From: a virus
Reading direction: 5' to 3' (one strand)
Length of the DNA: 29,609 bases
Virus record (IMG/VR): IMGVR_UViG_3300030451_006822
Location: 1-29,609 of that record
How positions within the stretch are numbered: the first letter of the stretch is position 1; every line of letters starts with the position of its first letter. Positions 1 through 7,150 of the stretch are shown here, one piece after another. The position numbers were made by a program, and so were the translations under genes. The notes below the pieces were generated by a model. That model was not told the DNA's origin. It was given only the letters and a program-made list of their open reading frames with translations, and did not search any database.

Positions 1-516
1 AACCCCAGTCTGACATACTTTAAAATTAGTTTGTTTAAACGAGTTAATCTCAAAATGTCCAAAAACTATATCGCTTTCTGGTATATCCTCTACTCCAACA
101 CCCCAAGGAACAAAAGTAATCTTTTTACCAAAGATAGTTTCACTACGTAACTCAGGAACGATAGTAATATTAGGCCAACCTTGAAGAATAGTTAATGAAT
201 TAACATCAGATCTATCTTTATAATAAGCATCATGATTACCAACGAGTATAATAATATTAAACTCACTCCATTCATCTAATATTTCTTTTACAAAGTGGAT
301 AGTATTAACAGCAATCTCATCTCTATAATGAAAAAAATCACCACTAATAACAATATCTTTAATGCTCTGTTCTCTTAACTCAGCTGCCAACCATTTAGAC
401 CAATCTAAAATAATCTGATGCCATTGCGCACTATTTTGATGTACACCAATATGAATATCGCTAACGCAGCAGATACGTCTATCGTTTAGAAAAATGTCTT
501 TCTTAAGATTAGTCAT
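1..516 (-). CDS. 47: gp47-like recombination nuclease subunit (SbcD/Mre11 type), 3' end outside window
   Basis: This is the N-terminal 172 residues of a calcineurin-like metallophosphoesterase; the rest lies beyond base 1. The metal-binding motifs appear in order: SDIHIGVH (residues 19-26), GDFFHYRDE (from 59), GNHD (93-96) and GHFEI near the window edge. In T4, gp47 pairs with the SMC-like ATPase gp46 to resect double-strand ends for recombination-dependent replication. I chose the ATG at 514-516 (MTNLKKDIFL). It overlaps the stop of the upstream gp55 gene by 8 bases, so translation is probably coupled. The neighbours gp55, uvsW and uvsY fit a T4-type replication/recombination operon. The family is clear. 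The gp47 name rests on context plus the motif set, since gp46 is not in view. Confidence 0.85.
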   Translation of the reverse strand, partial: MTNLKKDIFLNDRRICCVSDIHIGVHQNSAQWHQIILDWSKWLAAELREQSIKDIVISGDFFHYRDEIAVNTIHFVKEILDEWSEFNIIILVGNHDAYYKDRSDVNSLTILQGWPNITIVPELRSETIFGKKITFVPWGVGVEDIPESDIVFGHFEINSFKQTNFKVCQTGV

Positions 517-1000
517 CTAATTGCTGATCTCCATCGGAATCAGACGATTTAGTATATATATTAACTCCAGGATTTGAATTAACTAGATCTGCATATACTG
601 TTTCTTGATAGCTAGTTACTGTCTCGTGATATTTTTTCTCTTTCTTAATACGATTAATAAAAGCATGAAATGCAATCGTTGTATAATATGAGAAAGGATT
701 ATTACCTGAATCTAAATTAAACTTTTTATTTTTAAGAGCAGAAAACATTTTAAGAATAGCGTCTCCTACCATTTCATCTTTATATGAGTAATTAATAAAG
801 TTAGGTGCATAACTAAGACCGTTTGCAATTTTTGTGATCATCTCTGCAAGGGTATCTGTAACTTTATCAGTTTTGTAATACTGACTCAATTCTTCGAGAA
901 ATTCTTTCGAATTAACGTAATGCTTCTCTTTATCTGTATTCTTAGGCTTCCGTTTTCTAGGAGCCTTTTTAGGAGCTTTCTTTGATGGTTTTTCTGCCAT
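509..1000 (-). CDS. 55: Late-transcription sigma factor, gp55-like
   Basis: This 163-residue protein carries a sigma region-2-like segment at about residues 60-125 (KDEMVGDAILKMFSAL, then NPFSYYTTIAFHAFINRIKKEK), the hallmark of T4 gp55. Gp55 replaces host sigma70 on RNA polymerase and recognises the TATAAATA late promoter. The N-terminus is very Lys/Arg rich (MAEKPSKKAPKKAPRKRKPK). T4 gp55 ends in a hydrophobic sliding-clamp-binding peptide (remembered as SLDFLYE). This protein ends in a hydrophilic tail, DSDGDQQLDD, with no such motif. The start at 1000 lies 32 bases inside the end of uvsW, and the stop overlaps the start of gp47. Its promoter class, NATAAATA, is found before many genes in the window. 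Confidence 0.9.
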   Translation of the reverse strand: MAEKPSKKAPKKAPRKRKPKNTDKEKHYVNSKEFLEELSQYYKTDKVTDTLAEMITKIANGLSYAPNFINYSYKDEMVGDAILKMFSALKNKKFNLDSGNNPFSYYTTIAFHAFINRIKKEKKYHETVTSYQETVYADLVNSNPGVNIYTKSSDSDGDQQLDD

Positions 1001-2426
1001 AATTAATTTTTTCCTTGTTATAATGTTCTATACGTTTTTGTAGATGTTGTCTACCATACATAAGATCATCACCAATGTCAATAATTATAAGCTGCTGTTT
1101 TGATTTATGCAACCGTAAACCTCTACCAATTGATTGAATAGTCTTAATTTTGGCTTTACCACCACCCGCAAAAACTATATAATGTAAATTCTTAATATTA
1201 ATACCTGTTGAAAATATTTTAGATATAGCTATTACAACAACATCATCACTAACCTCCATCAGCTGTCTTACTTTATCTCTATCTTCTACAGCTACATCAC
1301 CTCTAATAAAATATACTTTCTTATCTTTGCAATGTTGTTTAACATATTCAAGCAAGATTTCTCCATGTTCAATATAGTCAATTAGTATAAGAGCATTTTT
1401 ATCAAACTTATTACCTAGCTTACCAATAATATTATTCCTAAAATCACTATTGATAATAAAATCGATTTCCCTTTTGTACCTTTTTGTCGGGGTAAGTGGT
1501 TCGGATGGATATAAAACATATTTGGGTTGGGTTTCGTATTTAAGATCTAATATTTGTGCCTTAACTTGAGCAATATAATTTTCTTCTCTCAATGAAGCAC
1601 TATTCTTCTCAAAAAGAACTGGACCGATCTTACCAATAATATTCCATTGATCAAGCAACTCCTCTGGCATTGTACCTGTAAAACCATATCTGTGAGGTGT
1701 ATGTATTTTATTAATAATTTTATTAATCTTATTACCTTGTCTTACTTTATGAACCTCATCAATAATACACAGATCTACATTATGGATCCAGTTTGTGTCA
1801 GATTTACTGCTTTGTAAGATACCTAAGTTACAAATAACAATATTAGTGGTAAGATCAAGCTCGTCATCTCCAGTCCATTTAGAGAAAGTAAACGTAACAC
1901 CATAATCCTTAAGGTCATTATATGTTTGCTCTACAAGACCTCTATCAGGTACAATAATAACACCGTTAAAATTATTTTTATTATGTTGTCTATAAATAGA
2001 TTCTACTAAAGATGACATTGTTAATGTCTTACCACCAGCTGTTGCAAGTATAACTGTACCTCTACCTACTTTAAGACATCTATTAACAATATCTTCCTGA
2101 TAATCTCTTAATTTTAGATCAAGCTGTACTGGTTTTGTTTTACTATAACCAGGTTTGACGTTACTAATAAATGTATCAGTATAGTTTATATCATCATCAA
2201 CATTATGTTCAGCAACAAAATCAATAATTTGTTTATATAAACCAGCATCAAATCTACCAGCAGGAGTTATTGCATACTTTCTAGCGGGCATAAAAGATCT
2301 ACCAAACCTTCTTGCAAACTTTGCTGCTTCATTCTTTACTGAAAAGTGTTCACGAATTTGTTCTAGGCTTTCACATTTCATGATGCCTTGTCTTCTCCCA
2401 CTATCCCAGTCAAAGTTTAGGCTCAT
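969..2426 (-). CDS. uvsW: UvsW-like SF2 DNA/RNA helicase
   Basis: At 485 residues this is close to T4 UvsW (503). Helicase motifs run in order: P-loop ATAGGKTL (residues 128-135), DEVH box (223-226), FTGTMPEE as motif III, STGINIKNL, and motif VI QSIGRGLRL. The C-terminus (IEHYNKEKINYGRKT) also resembles T4 UvsW. UvsW unwinds R-loops and D-loops and drives branch migration, which shifts replication from origin-dependent to recombination-dependent initiation. The chosen start (MSLNFDWDSG) overlaps the uvsY stop as ATGA and leaves an N-terminal domain of the expected length. The internal ATG at residue 16 is an alternative. The gene sits between uvsY and gp55, and all overlap. Confidence 0.92.
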   Translation of the reverse strand: MSLNFDWDSGRRQGIMKCESLEQIREHFSVKNEAAKFARRFGRSFMPARKYAITPAGRFDAGLYKQIIDFVAEHNVDDDINYTDTFISNVKPGYSKTKPVQLDLKLRDYQEDIVNRCLKVGRGTVILATAGGKTLTMSSLVESIYRQHNKNNFNGVIIVPDRGLVEQTYNDLKDYGVTFTFSKWTGDDELDLTTNIVICNLGILQSSKSDTNWIHNVDLCIIDEVHKVRQGNKINKIINKIHTPHRYGFTGTMPEELLDQWNIIGKIGPVLFEKNSASLREENYIAQVKAQILDLKYETQPKYVLYPSEPLTPTKRYKREIDFIINSDFRNNIIGKLGNKFDKNALILIDYIEHGEILLEYVKQHCKDKKVYFIRGDVAVEDRDKVRQLMEVSDDVVVIAISKIFSTGINIKNLHYIVFAGGGKAKIKTIQSIGRGLRLHKSKQQLIIIDIGDDLMYGRQHLQKRIEHYNKEKINYGRKTIKESS

Positions 2427-2818
2427 GTTGTTTCAAGCTTCATAATCTCCGTAACATTCTTAATATCAAATGTCATAGAGCTAAAAATCTTCTCCACTTT
2501 CTCGAGATATTCAATTAGTAGATAAGCTTCTTTTATTTCTGCATCAATTTTTAAAACTGAATCTACCTTAGATACTTTTTTCTCAGCAACAGGTTCGGCT
2601 ATTTTAACAGGGCTTTCACTTACTAGCTTATTAGTTAACTCTCTAATAAGCTTTTCTTTTTGTTTACGAAGCTCCTTTACTTCAAACTTATGTCTCATAA
2701 GTCTACCAACCCATTTATGCTTAATAGCAGGCAGTCTCATCTGCACATCAAGTATATTAAAGTTATCCACGTTCGTATCTTGAACGATCTCTTCCATATA
2801 TTTGTCTAAAGTCGACAT
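2423..2818 (-). CDS. uvsY: UvsY-like recombination mediator
   Basis: This is a small 131-residue protein (T4 UvsY is 137). Residues about 85-129 (SVLKIDAEIKEAYLLIEYLE, then an IKNVTEIMKLE ending) follow the C-terminal helical pattern of T4 UvsY. The middle is Lys/Glu rich and probably helical. UvsY loads the UvsX recombinase onto gp32-coated single-stranded DNA. Its stop overlaps the uvsW start by 4 bases. It is the first gene of the minus-strand operon, with a candidate sigma70-type promoter just upstream inside the 38-base divergent region. Sequence similarity is moderate, but position next to uvsW makes the assignment solid. Confidence 0.82.
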   Translation of the reverse strand: MSTLDKYMEEIVQDTNVDNFNILDVQMRLPAIKHKWVGRLMRHKFEVKELRKQKEKLIRELTNKLVSESPVKIAEPVAEKKVSKVDSVLKIDAEIKEAYLLIEYLEKVEKIFSSMTFDIKNVTEIMKLETT

Positions 2819-2857
2819 TGTTCACATAAATAATAATATAATACTATCAAAGATCAA
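2819..2857 (-). promoter_or_regulatory. Candidate early promoter for uvsY-uvsW-gp55-gp47
   Basis: On the minus strand, TTGATC (2852-2857) is followed after 16 bases by TATTAT (2830-2835), 11 bases before the uvsY ATG. The region is extremely AT-rich, so chance matches are likely. The same arrangement recurs before folE2. The -10 box overlaps the plus-strand late-promoter motif CATAAATA (2825-2832). Confidence 0.4.
2825..2832 (+). promoter_or_regulatory. Late-type promoter motif CATAAATA upstream of the 2857 gene
   Basis: The octamer matches the NATAAATA late motif of T4-like phages. It lies 24 bases before the ATG at 2857, farther than at the other late genes here. A longer identical 16-base string (2825-2840) recurs at 7112-7127 in the other divergent intergenic region. 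Confidence 0.55.
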
Positions 2858-3093
2858 TGAATAATCTTTTTGAACAGCGTTTTAATAGACTGCTTGAGGA
2901 TATGACCGCAGGTGGAGAAGGTAGTGCTTTTGGTTCAGGTGTAGATGCCACAGCAGATCAATTTTCTGGAGATAATTATGCGCCAGGTGATGCGCGTAAC
3001 TTGTTTGGATCAGGTAAAATGCCAAAAATACAGAGACGACCAGGAGTTAAAGGTAAATGTCCTAAAAAACGTGGCAAAAAGAAATGTAAGTAA
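2857..3093 (+). CDS. Small basic protein with capsid-targeting-like N-terminus, unknown function
   Basis: I do not recognise the family of this 78-residue protein. The N-terminus (MNNLFEQRFNRLLED) is a short amphipathic helix ending in a hydrophobic-x-Glu sequence. This resembles T4 capsid-targeting peptides, which the prohead protease gp21 cuts after such a Glu. The middle is Gly/Asp rich and apparently disordered. The tail, from about residue 55, is strongly basic with two cysteines (GKCPKKRGKKKCK), suited to binding DNA. A late-type promoter motif lies upstream and a GIY-YIG gene follows after 11 bases. One reading is a small DNA-associated internal head protein. That is inference from composition and the N-terminal pattern only. 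Confidence 0.7.
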   Translation: MNNLFEQRFNRLLEDMTAGGEGSAFGSGVDATADQFSGDNYAPGDARNLFGSGKMPKIQRRPGVKGKCPKKRGKKKCK

Positions 3094-3104
3094 TAACTAA
3101 TCCT

Positions 3105-3515
3105 GTGGAGGATAAATTAGACTTAGGACATTGGACGTTCGAAGGTGAGTGGCCTACTGATTGTTTCGGGTTTATCTACCAAATAACCAATATTAATACT
3201 CAAAAAAAATATATTGGTAAAAAACAAGTACAAAAAATTATAAAACGACCGCCCCTCAAGGGAAAAAAGAATAAACGGCATGTAATTACTGAATCTGATT
3301 GGAAAATTTATACTGGTTCATGTAATGAGCTTAATGATCAGATAGTTTCTAATGGTAAAGATAAGTTTACCTTTAAAATACTACGTACATGTAATAATAA
3401 ATGGGAGTTATCCTATTATGAAGCTGAATTACAGTTTAAATTAGGTGTTTTACTAAGAGATGACTACTATAATGGTATAATTAACTGCAGGATAGGAAAA
3501 AAACCCAAGAACTAG
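3105..3515 (+). CDS. SegE-like GIY-YIG endonuclease
   Basis: This 136-residue protein carries a GIY-YIG signature at about residues 22-40: GFIYQITN followed by KYIGKKQ. A conserved basic stretch (RPPLKGKKNKRH) and SDWKIYTGS come next, as in the free-standing SegE-type nucleases of T4-like phages. A Glu-containing helix (SYYEAELQFKLG) near residue 105 could supply the catalytic Glu. The family cuts DNA and often acts as a homing or intron-type nuclease. No intron or intein is visible nearby. The start is a GTG at 3105, because no ATG gives the conserved N-terminus. It follows the previous gene closely. Confidence 0.75.
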   Translation: MEDKLDLGHWTFEGEWPTDCFGFIYQITNINTQKKYIGKKQVQKIIKRPPLKGKKNKRHVITESDWKIYTGSCNELNDQIVSNGKDKFTFKILRTCNNKWELSYYEAELQFKLGVLLRDDYYNGIINCRIGKKPKN

Positions 3516-3544
3516 TTGCACTAAGGGGAAAAAGTAGCTATAAT
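3516..3544 (+). promoter_or_regulatory. Sigma70-type promoter for the 3552 gene (leaderless geometry)
   Basis: TTGCAC (3516-3521), a 17-base spacer, then a perfect TATAAT (3539-3544). The GTG start at 3552 comes after only 7 further bases, so transcription should begin at or beside the start codon. Confidence 0.8.
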
Positions 3545-3551
3545 CTGCGTA

Positions 3552-4127
3552 GTGGGACAGAAAGAAACATATTCACTCAATAATTTTACCATAATTGACT
3601 TTCATACCCTATTCCTCCGTAAGATTGAAGGTAAAATCATTAATGATTATAGTGATTACGGTTTATTAGCTAAAAAATTACGACTAAACAATAAAGATAC
3701 GCGTAATTTACTACTTCATCACGTAATATTTGAGTTATGCCAGTATATTCTTAGTAAAAAATCTGGCAAACACGTCATATTTTGCAGTTTAGACCATAAA
3801 TCACTTGCTGGATCACAGTTTCTTACTTTAAATTTAATTGATCCTGATGAACTTAATACATTTTTGGTTAAGAAACTGCAGAGATTATCAAAAATACTTC
3901 CAATCAGGTTTATTTTTGCAGAAGATATATTTAACAATTATGTTTTTGAACTACAAACATGTAGCGGACAACGAGAAGAGCTGAATATGTTTATAGATTC
4001 AACAGATAATAAGTTTATGAAATATAGATTTGATAAACTATTACAGTTTGCAAAGAGATTTAATCTCACATTTCTATCGGAAGACTATTTTAGACAAATA
4101 AAGAATAAGCAGCTACTTATAAAATAA
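3552..4127 (+). CDS. Hypothetical protein, probably early
   Basis: I do not recognise this 191-residue protein. It is soluble-looking, with no signal peptide or membrane span and mixed alpha/beta character. Features include a hydrophobic strand VIFCSLDHKSL near residue 75, RFIFAEDIF near 119, and a basic C-terminus (QIKNKQLLIK). A GTG start is chosen because a near-consensus sigma70 promoter ends 7 bases before it and no ATG lies near. The promoter makes it an early, host-polymerase-transcribed gene, unlike the downstream neighbours that follow late motifs. A host-takeover or DNA-metabolism role would fit, but nothing in the sequence shows it. Confidence 0.7.
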   Translation: MGQKETYSLNNFTIIDFHTLFLRKIEGKIINDYSDYGLLAKKLRLNNKDTRNLLLHHVIFELCQYILSKKSGKHVIFCSLDHKSLAGSQFLTLNLIDPDELNTFLVKKLQRLSKILPIRFIFAEDIFNNYVFELQTCSGQREELNMFIDSTDNKFMKYRFDKLLQFAKRFNLTFLSEDYFRQIKNKQLLIK

Positions 4128-4130
4128 ATA
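4123..4130 (+). promoter_or_regulatory. Late-type promoter motif AATAAATA for the 4138 gene
   Basis: AATAAATA ends 7 bases before the ATG at 4138. By T4 geometry (start about 6 bases past the motif), the transcript would begin within about 3 bases of the codon. The motif overlaps the stop codon region of the previous gene. Confidence 0.65.
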
Positions 4131-4137
4131 TTTTTAT

Positions 4138-4458
4138 ATGTCTAGCTTTGAAAAACTAATTGCCGAACAAGGTTCACAATATGGTGTTGTGTTTGAGCAA
4201 GAACCAGCAGTAACAGATCCAGCTGCTGCAGCACCTGAACCGGTACCTCAAGATCAAGATATTGCACAACCACAAGAACCTGCTGATCTTTCTTCAGAAG
4301 GTAAAAAATTTATGATCAGTTTAGGTCTTAAAGCACTTCGAATCGATTCTGACTTATTATCCGAAGATGATTTATTCAAAGCAGCAGCAGATATTACAGA
4401 TGATAATGCAGATGATATGCTAGACTTCTTAATGTCTAAAGTAGAAGAACACAAATAA
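4138..4458 (+). CDS. Small acidic protein with capsid-targeting-like N-terminus
   Basis: This 106-residue acidic protein starts MSSFEKLIAEQGSQYG, a short amphipathic segment ending in Ile-Ala-Glu, similar to T4 internal-protein leaders. Residues about 20-50 form a Pro/Ala/Gln/Glu linker (PAAAAPEPVPQDQ). A helical C-terminal domain (about 52-106, rich in Leu and Asp) follows. A late promoter motif 7 bases upstream indicates late expression. Its stop overlaps the start of the ligase-like gene (TAATG), so the two are probably co-translated. It may be a scaffold, internal head protein or accessory factor for the next two genes. The family is not recognised. Confidence 0.7.
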   Translation: MSSFEKLIAEQGSQYGVVFEQEPAVTDPAAAAPEPVPQDQDIAQPQEPADLSSEGKKFMISLGLKALRIDSDLLSEDDLFKAAADITDDNADDMLDFLMSKVEEHK

Positions 4459-5522
4459 TGATATCATTTAAGAATTATACTCTGTTACAAGAAGGGGGAG
4501 CTGGTGGACATATGGCTCATCCATTTGATTTACCAGATGTTAATAATGGTAAACAACTTCTTAAAAAGTTTGATCAAGTGATAAAGCATTTACAGTCTAC
4601 TCCAGCTGCTATTAAGTTGGATGGGGTTAATGCTGCAGTTAAAATTATTACTAACGAAGGTGGCGAAAAAGAATTTGCAATGGATAGAGGTTCAATGAAA
4701 CCTCTTGATGTTAAAGGTATTACAGAAAGAGACTTATTAGATCGCTTTGGTGAGGGACACGGAATGGTTAATGTTGGGCAAACATTACTACCAATATTAA
4801 ATGCAGTTATAGATACAGCAGAGCCTGAGCTTACAAAACTAGGCTTATTACAAGATCAAGACCCAACTGAATCAGTATTTTTAAATATTGAATATATAGC
4901 AGGTAAGTCAAATGTGGTTGATTATGGGCAAAATATTATTGCATTACTTGGTGTTAACAAGTTTGCATTAGCACCAACAGGTAAGTCCCGTCGTGGTTCT
5001 GAAGTTAGATATAATGCTAAAGTTTTGGAAAGCTTAAAAGATAAGCTTCAAGTAGCAGCTCGTAATCAAGACTTTACTGTTTATACAAGTATACCCGGTA
5101 CATTGCCCGGTGGTGTTAATTATAGTGATGTATTACAAGAACCAATTACCGTACAATATACACCTGAAGAAGCTGAAACAAAAAGTTTAGGCGTGTGGTT
5201 AAATAACGCTATTAATCCTCGCGACACTAAAGTTGATATTAATGGTAAGAAACAAACCGCTATGACTAAGTCGCTTTACTTTTACGTAATGGAAGGTCAA
5301 GGCCCATTAAGTGATCTTACACAAGATAAAAGAGCACAAAAGATGATTGTTGATGGTGCTATTATATATCATGCTACAAAAAATATTGGTGAGCGTGTTA
5401 AAGAGAATGTCAACTCTCCTGTTGATGTAGGTGAAGGTCTGGTAATAAGAGGGCTTGATAAAGTACCGTTTAAGATTACTGGCGAGTTTATTGTTAGCGG
5501 TTTAATGACAGGGTTTAGATAA
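4458..5522 (+). CDS. Ligase-like covalent nucleotidyltransferase (DUF6267-type), possible capsid-packaged protein
   Basis: This 354-residue protein resembles marine T4-like phage proteins that I recall being annotated only as domain of unknown function DUF6267. It shows the motif order of ATP-dependent DNA/RNA ligases. AIKLDGVNA (residues 51-59) matches motif I KxDG, with K53 the expected adenylated lysine. FLNIEYIAG (mid-protein) resembles motif III, EGLVIR (326-331) motif IV, and FKI with K339 motif V. The overall plan is closest to Rnl2-type RNA ligases (T4 Rnl2 is about 334 residues). The N-terminus MISFKNYTLLQE followed by GGAGG looks like a T4 capsid-targeting peptide with a Leu-x-Glu/Gly cut site. 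It overlaps the genes on both sides. The ligase fold is a motif-based inference. Confidence 0.75.
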   Translation: MISFKNYTLLQEGGAGGHMAHPFDLPDVNNGKQLLKKFDQVIKHLQSTPAAIKLDGVNAAVKIITNEGGEKEFAMDRGSMKPLDVKGITERDLLDRFGEGHGMVNVGQTLLPILNAVIDTAEPELTKLGLLQDQDPTESVFLNIEYIAGKSNVVDYGQNIIALLGVNKFALAPTGKSRRGSEVRYNAKVLESLKDKLQVAARNQDFTVYTSIPGTLPGGVNYSDVLQEPITVQYTPEEAETKSLGVWLNNAINPRDTKVDINGKKQTAMTKSLYFYVMEGQGPLSDLTQDKRAQKMIVDGAIIYHATKNIGERVKENVNSPVDVGEGLVIRGLDKVPFKITGEFIVSGLMTGFR

Positions 5523-6070
5523 TGAAAACGTTTAAGCAATTTGTAACTGAAGCTGAAAGAACTGGTGTTGCTATACTACCTGGTGGTTTTAAACCTCCAC
5601 ATAAAGGACATTTCGAAGCTCTTAAACATATTGTTAATCAAAATAACGCTGCTGCAGCTGTTGTCTTTATTGGTAAAAAAGATCGCGACGGTATAACTGC
5701 CGAACAATCAAAAGCAATTTGGGATATATATAGTAAGTATGTTGGAGTACCAGTCACAGTTGCTGTCTCACAAATAACTCCTGTTAAAGATGTATATGAA
5801 TATGCAGAGGAGGTAAAAGATAAGCCTATCTTTGTCGGCGCAGGCGAAGAGGATATGGATAGATATTCTTATTTTGAGAAAAAGAAAGATGTTTTTCCGA
5901 ATGTTAATTTAGTTGCTATACCACCTCAATTCGGTCGCATTAGTGGTACCGATACAAGAAAAAAGATCCAAGATAATGATCTCGAATCTTTAAACTTTAT
6001 TCCAGACCAAGTTCATTGGACTGATAAAGAAGTTATATATAAAGATATTCTCGGTCTTACAGTAAGCTAA
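5522..6070 (+). CDS. HxGH nucleotidylyltransferase with capsid-targeting-like leader
   Basis: This 182-residue protein has a cytidylyltransferase-like fold. GGFKPPHKGH (residues 21-30) carries the HxGH nucleotide-binding motif, and ISGTDTR (140-146) matches the ISxTxxR motif of NMN/phosphopantetheine adenylyltransferases. The first eleven residues, MKTFKQFVTEA, almost copy the T4 internal-protein leader pattern (MKTYQEFIAEA), and the enzyme fold begins only at about residue 16. The start overlaps the stop of the ligase-like gene (TAATG). Whether it adenylylates NMN or another phosphate is not visible. It meets folE2 tail to tail with no gap. Paired with the ligase-like protein, it could act in nucleic-acid or NAD metabolism early after injection. 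Confidence 0.8.
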   Translation: MKTFKQFVTEAERTGVAILPGGFKPPHKGHFEALKHIVNQNNAAAAVVFIGKKDRDGITAEQSKAIWDIYSKYVGVPVTVAVSQITPVKDVYEYAEEVKDKPIFVGAGEEDMDRYSYFEKKKDVFPNVNLVAIPPQFGRISGTDTRKKIQDNDLESLNFIPDQVHWTDKEVIYKDILGLTVS

Positions 6071-7108
6071 TTATCTCAAGCCTGTTGACTCAAATACATC
6101 TCTAGCTACTCCTGCTGTAAAGCCTCCTTCAACACCCTTTACAATAACTGATACAGCGTTATGACTGTGAAGACTCTCATTATGAGAAGCTACAATCTTG
6201 AAGTCCGTAATGCGTGACTCATTAGTAAGCTTATCGTAGAGTAATCTTACCGCATCCTCTACAAACTTCAAGTAAGCTCCATTCTTTTCTGCAAATGCTT
6301 GCTCATCTTCTCTCTTTACCATAACTTGAGTTTCAGTTTGAAGAGCTTCTAGACACAACTCTTGAAGATCTTCTATCCATAACATCTCATCAAACTTAAC
6401 ACTGACACGTGCTACACTTCTTTGACTATGAGGTACTGTTGCCCTATTACGATATTTTTCGGCATGTTCACTTAACTCAAAGCTACATGGACAAGCAGAT
6501 GAATAAACAAAATCAAAATGAATATATTTTTTAAATTCTCCATCTTTAGTTAAATCACCTTCAAAAACAACATCATAATATTGATAGCCTTCTAGACCAC
6601 TACGTAAACTCTTTTGTCTAATAGGATATGAAATCTTCAACATAATACGTGAATCAAAAGATTTAAGATTATTTTTATATGTCTCTAATACATCTTTGAT
6701 CTTATCAATACTAAACGTCTCATCCTTATGATCATAAAAGCTTCTCATAATGCGTGACATATTAATACCCTTCTTATGAGCTTCTAAACTAACACTACCT
6801 GTAACGCTAGTCTCTAACTCAATTGTCTTACCGTTACGTTTTTTATAAGTTAATGGAAGCTTAAAATTATGGATACCGACTTGTTGAATAGGTACAGCAG
6901 CACCTTGAATTAAGCTCGACGGACCATTCTGCAAATCCGGTAAGGAAGAGATATACTTTTTATCAGCATTAACCTTCGTATCATATACTCTAATAGGAGG
7001 AAAATAACTCTTACTATATTCATCCCCCATGATTTCCTTAGCGATAGTATCCTTCTCGCCTGTCAATTCATCATCATCACCGAGCCATTCATAAGTAACG
7101 TCACTCAT
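6071..7108 (-). CDS. folE2: GTP cyclohydrolase FolE2 (type IB)
   Basis: This 345-residue enzyme of the FolE2 family converts GTP to 7,8-dihydroneopterin triphosphate. That is the first step of both folate and 7-deazaguanine (preQ0/queuosine) synthesis. Motifs seen are KGINMSR (about 113-119, usually RGxHMSR), [12 protein letters not shown] (205-216) with the metal/catalytic cysteines, and VPHSQRS (225-231). It is somewhat longer than typical FolE2, mainly through an acidic N-terminal extension. I chose the ATG at 7108 (MSDVTYEW) over a much longer upstream reading frame, which overlaps the divergent gene and has no conserved sequence. The chosen ATG also lies 8 bases after a sigma70 -10 box. 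It belongs with queD-like and queE at 7479-8824. Confidence 0.9.
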   Translation of the reverse strand: MSDVTYEWLGDDDELTGEKDTIAKEIMGDEYSKSYFPPIRVYDTKVNADKKYISSLPDLQNGPSSLIQGAAVPIQQVGIHNFKLPLTYKKRNGKTIELETSVTGSVSLEAHKKGINMSRIMRSFYDHKDETFSIDKIKDVLETYKNNLKSFDSRIMLKISYPIRQKSLRSGLEGYQYYDVVFEGDLTKDGEFKKYIHFDFVYSSACPCSFELSEHAEKYRNRATVPHSQRSVARVSVKFDEMLWIEDLQELCLEALQTETQVMVKREDEQAFAEKNGAYLKFVEDAVRLLYDKLTNESRITDFKIVASHNESLHSHNAVSVIVKGVEGGFTAGVARDVFESTGLR

Positions 7109-7111
7109 ATG

Positions 7112-7119
7112 CATAAATA
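7112..7119 (+). promoter_or_regulatory. Late-type promoter motif CATAAATA upstream of the 7151 gene
   Basis: CATAAATA begins a 16-base string (7112-7127) identical to 2825-2840. It points toward the 7151 gene, 31 bases before its ATG. The motif overlaps the minus-strand -10 box of folE2. Confidence 0.45.
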
Positions 7120-7144
7120 ATAATATATAATAAATTATTTTCAA
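7117..7144 (-). promoter_or_regulatory. Sigma70-type promoter for folE2 (leaderless geometry)
   Basis: On the minus strand, TTGAAA (7139-7144), a 16-base spacer and TATTAT (7117-7122) lead to the ATG at 7108 after 8 bases. This spacing matches the other early promoters in the window and supports the MSDVTYEW start. Confidence 0.6.
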
Positions 7145-7150
7145 GTAAAA

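Noticed and set aside
3105-3515. A homing endonuclease interrupting a gene
   Set aside because: No split gene, intron or intein is visible around it; it appears free-standing.
3719-3937. Antisense reading frame in the 3552 gene, and similar antisense frames elsewhere
   Set aside because: They lack recognisable domains or promoters and are explained by the AT-rich sequence of well-supported genes on the other strand.
4113-4136. ATAAAA/TTTTAT hairpin before the 4138 gene as a terminator
   Set aside because: It is all A-T with weak predicted stability and coincides with the late promoter motif, which explains the sequence better.
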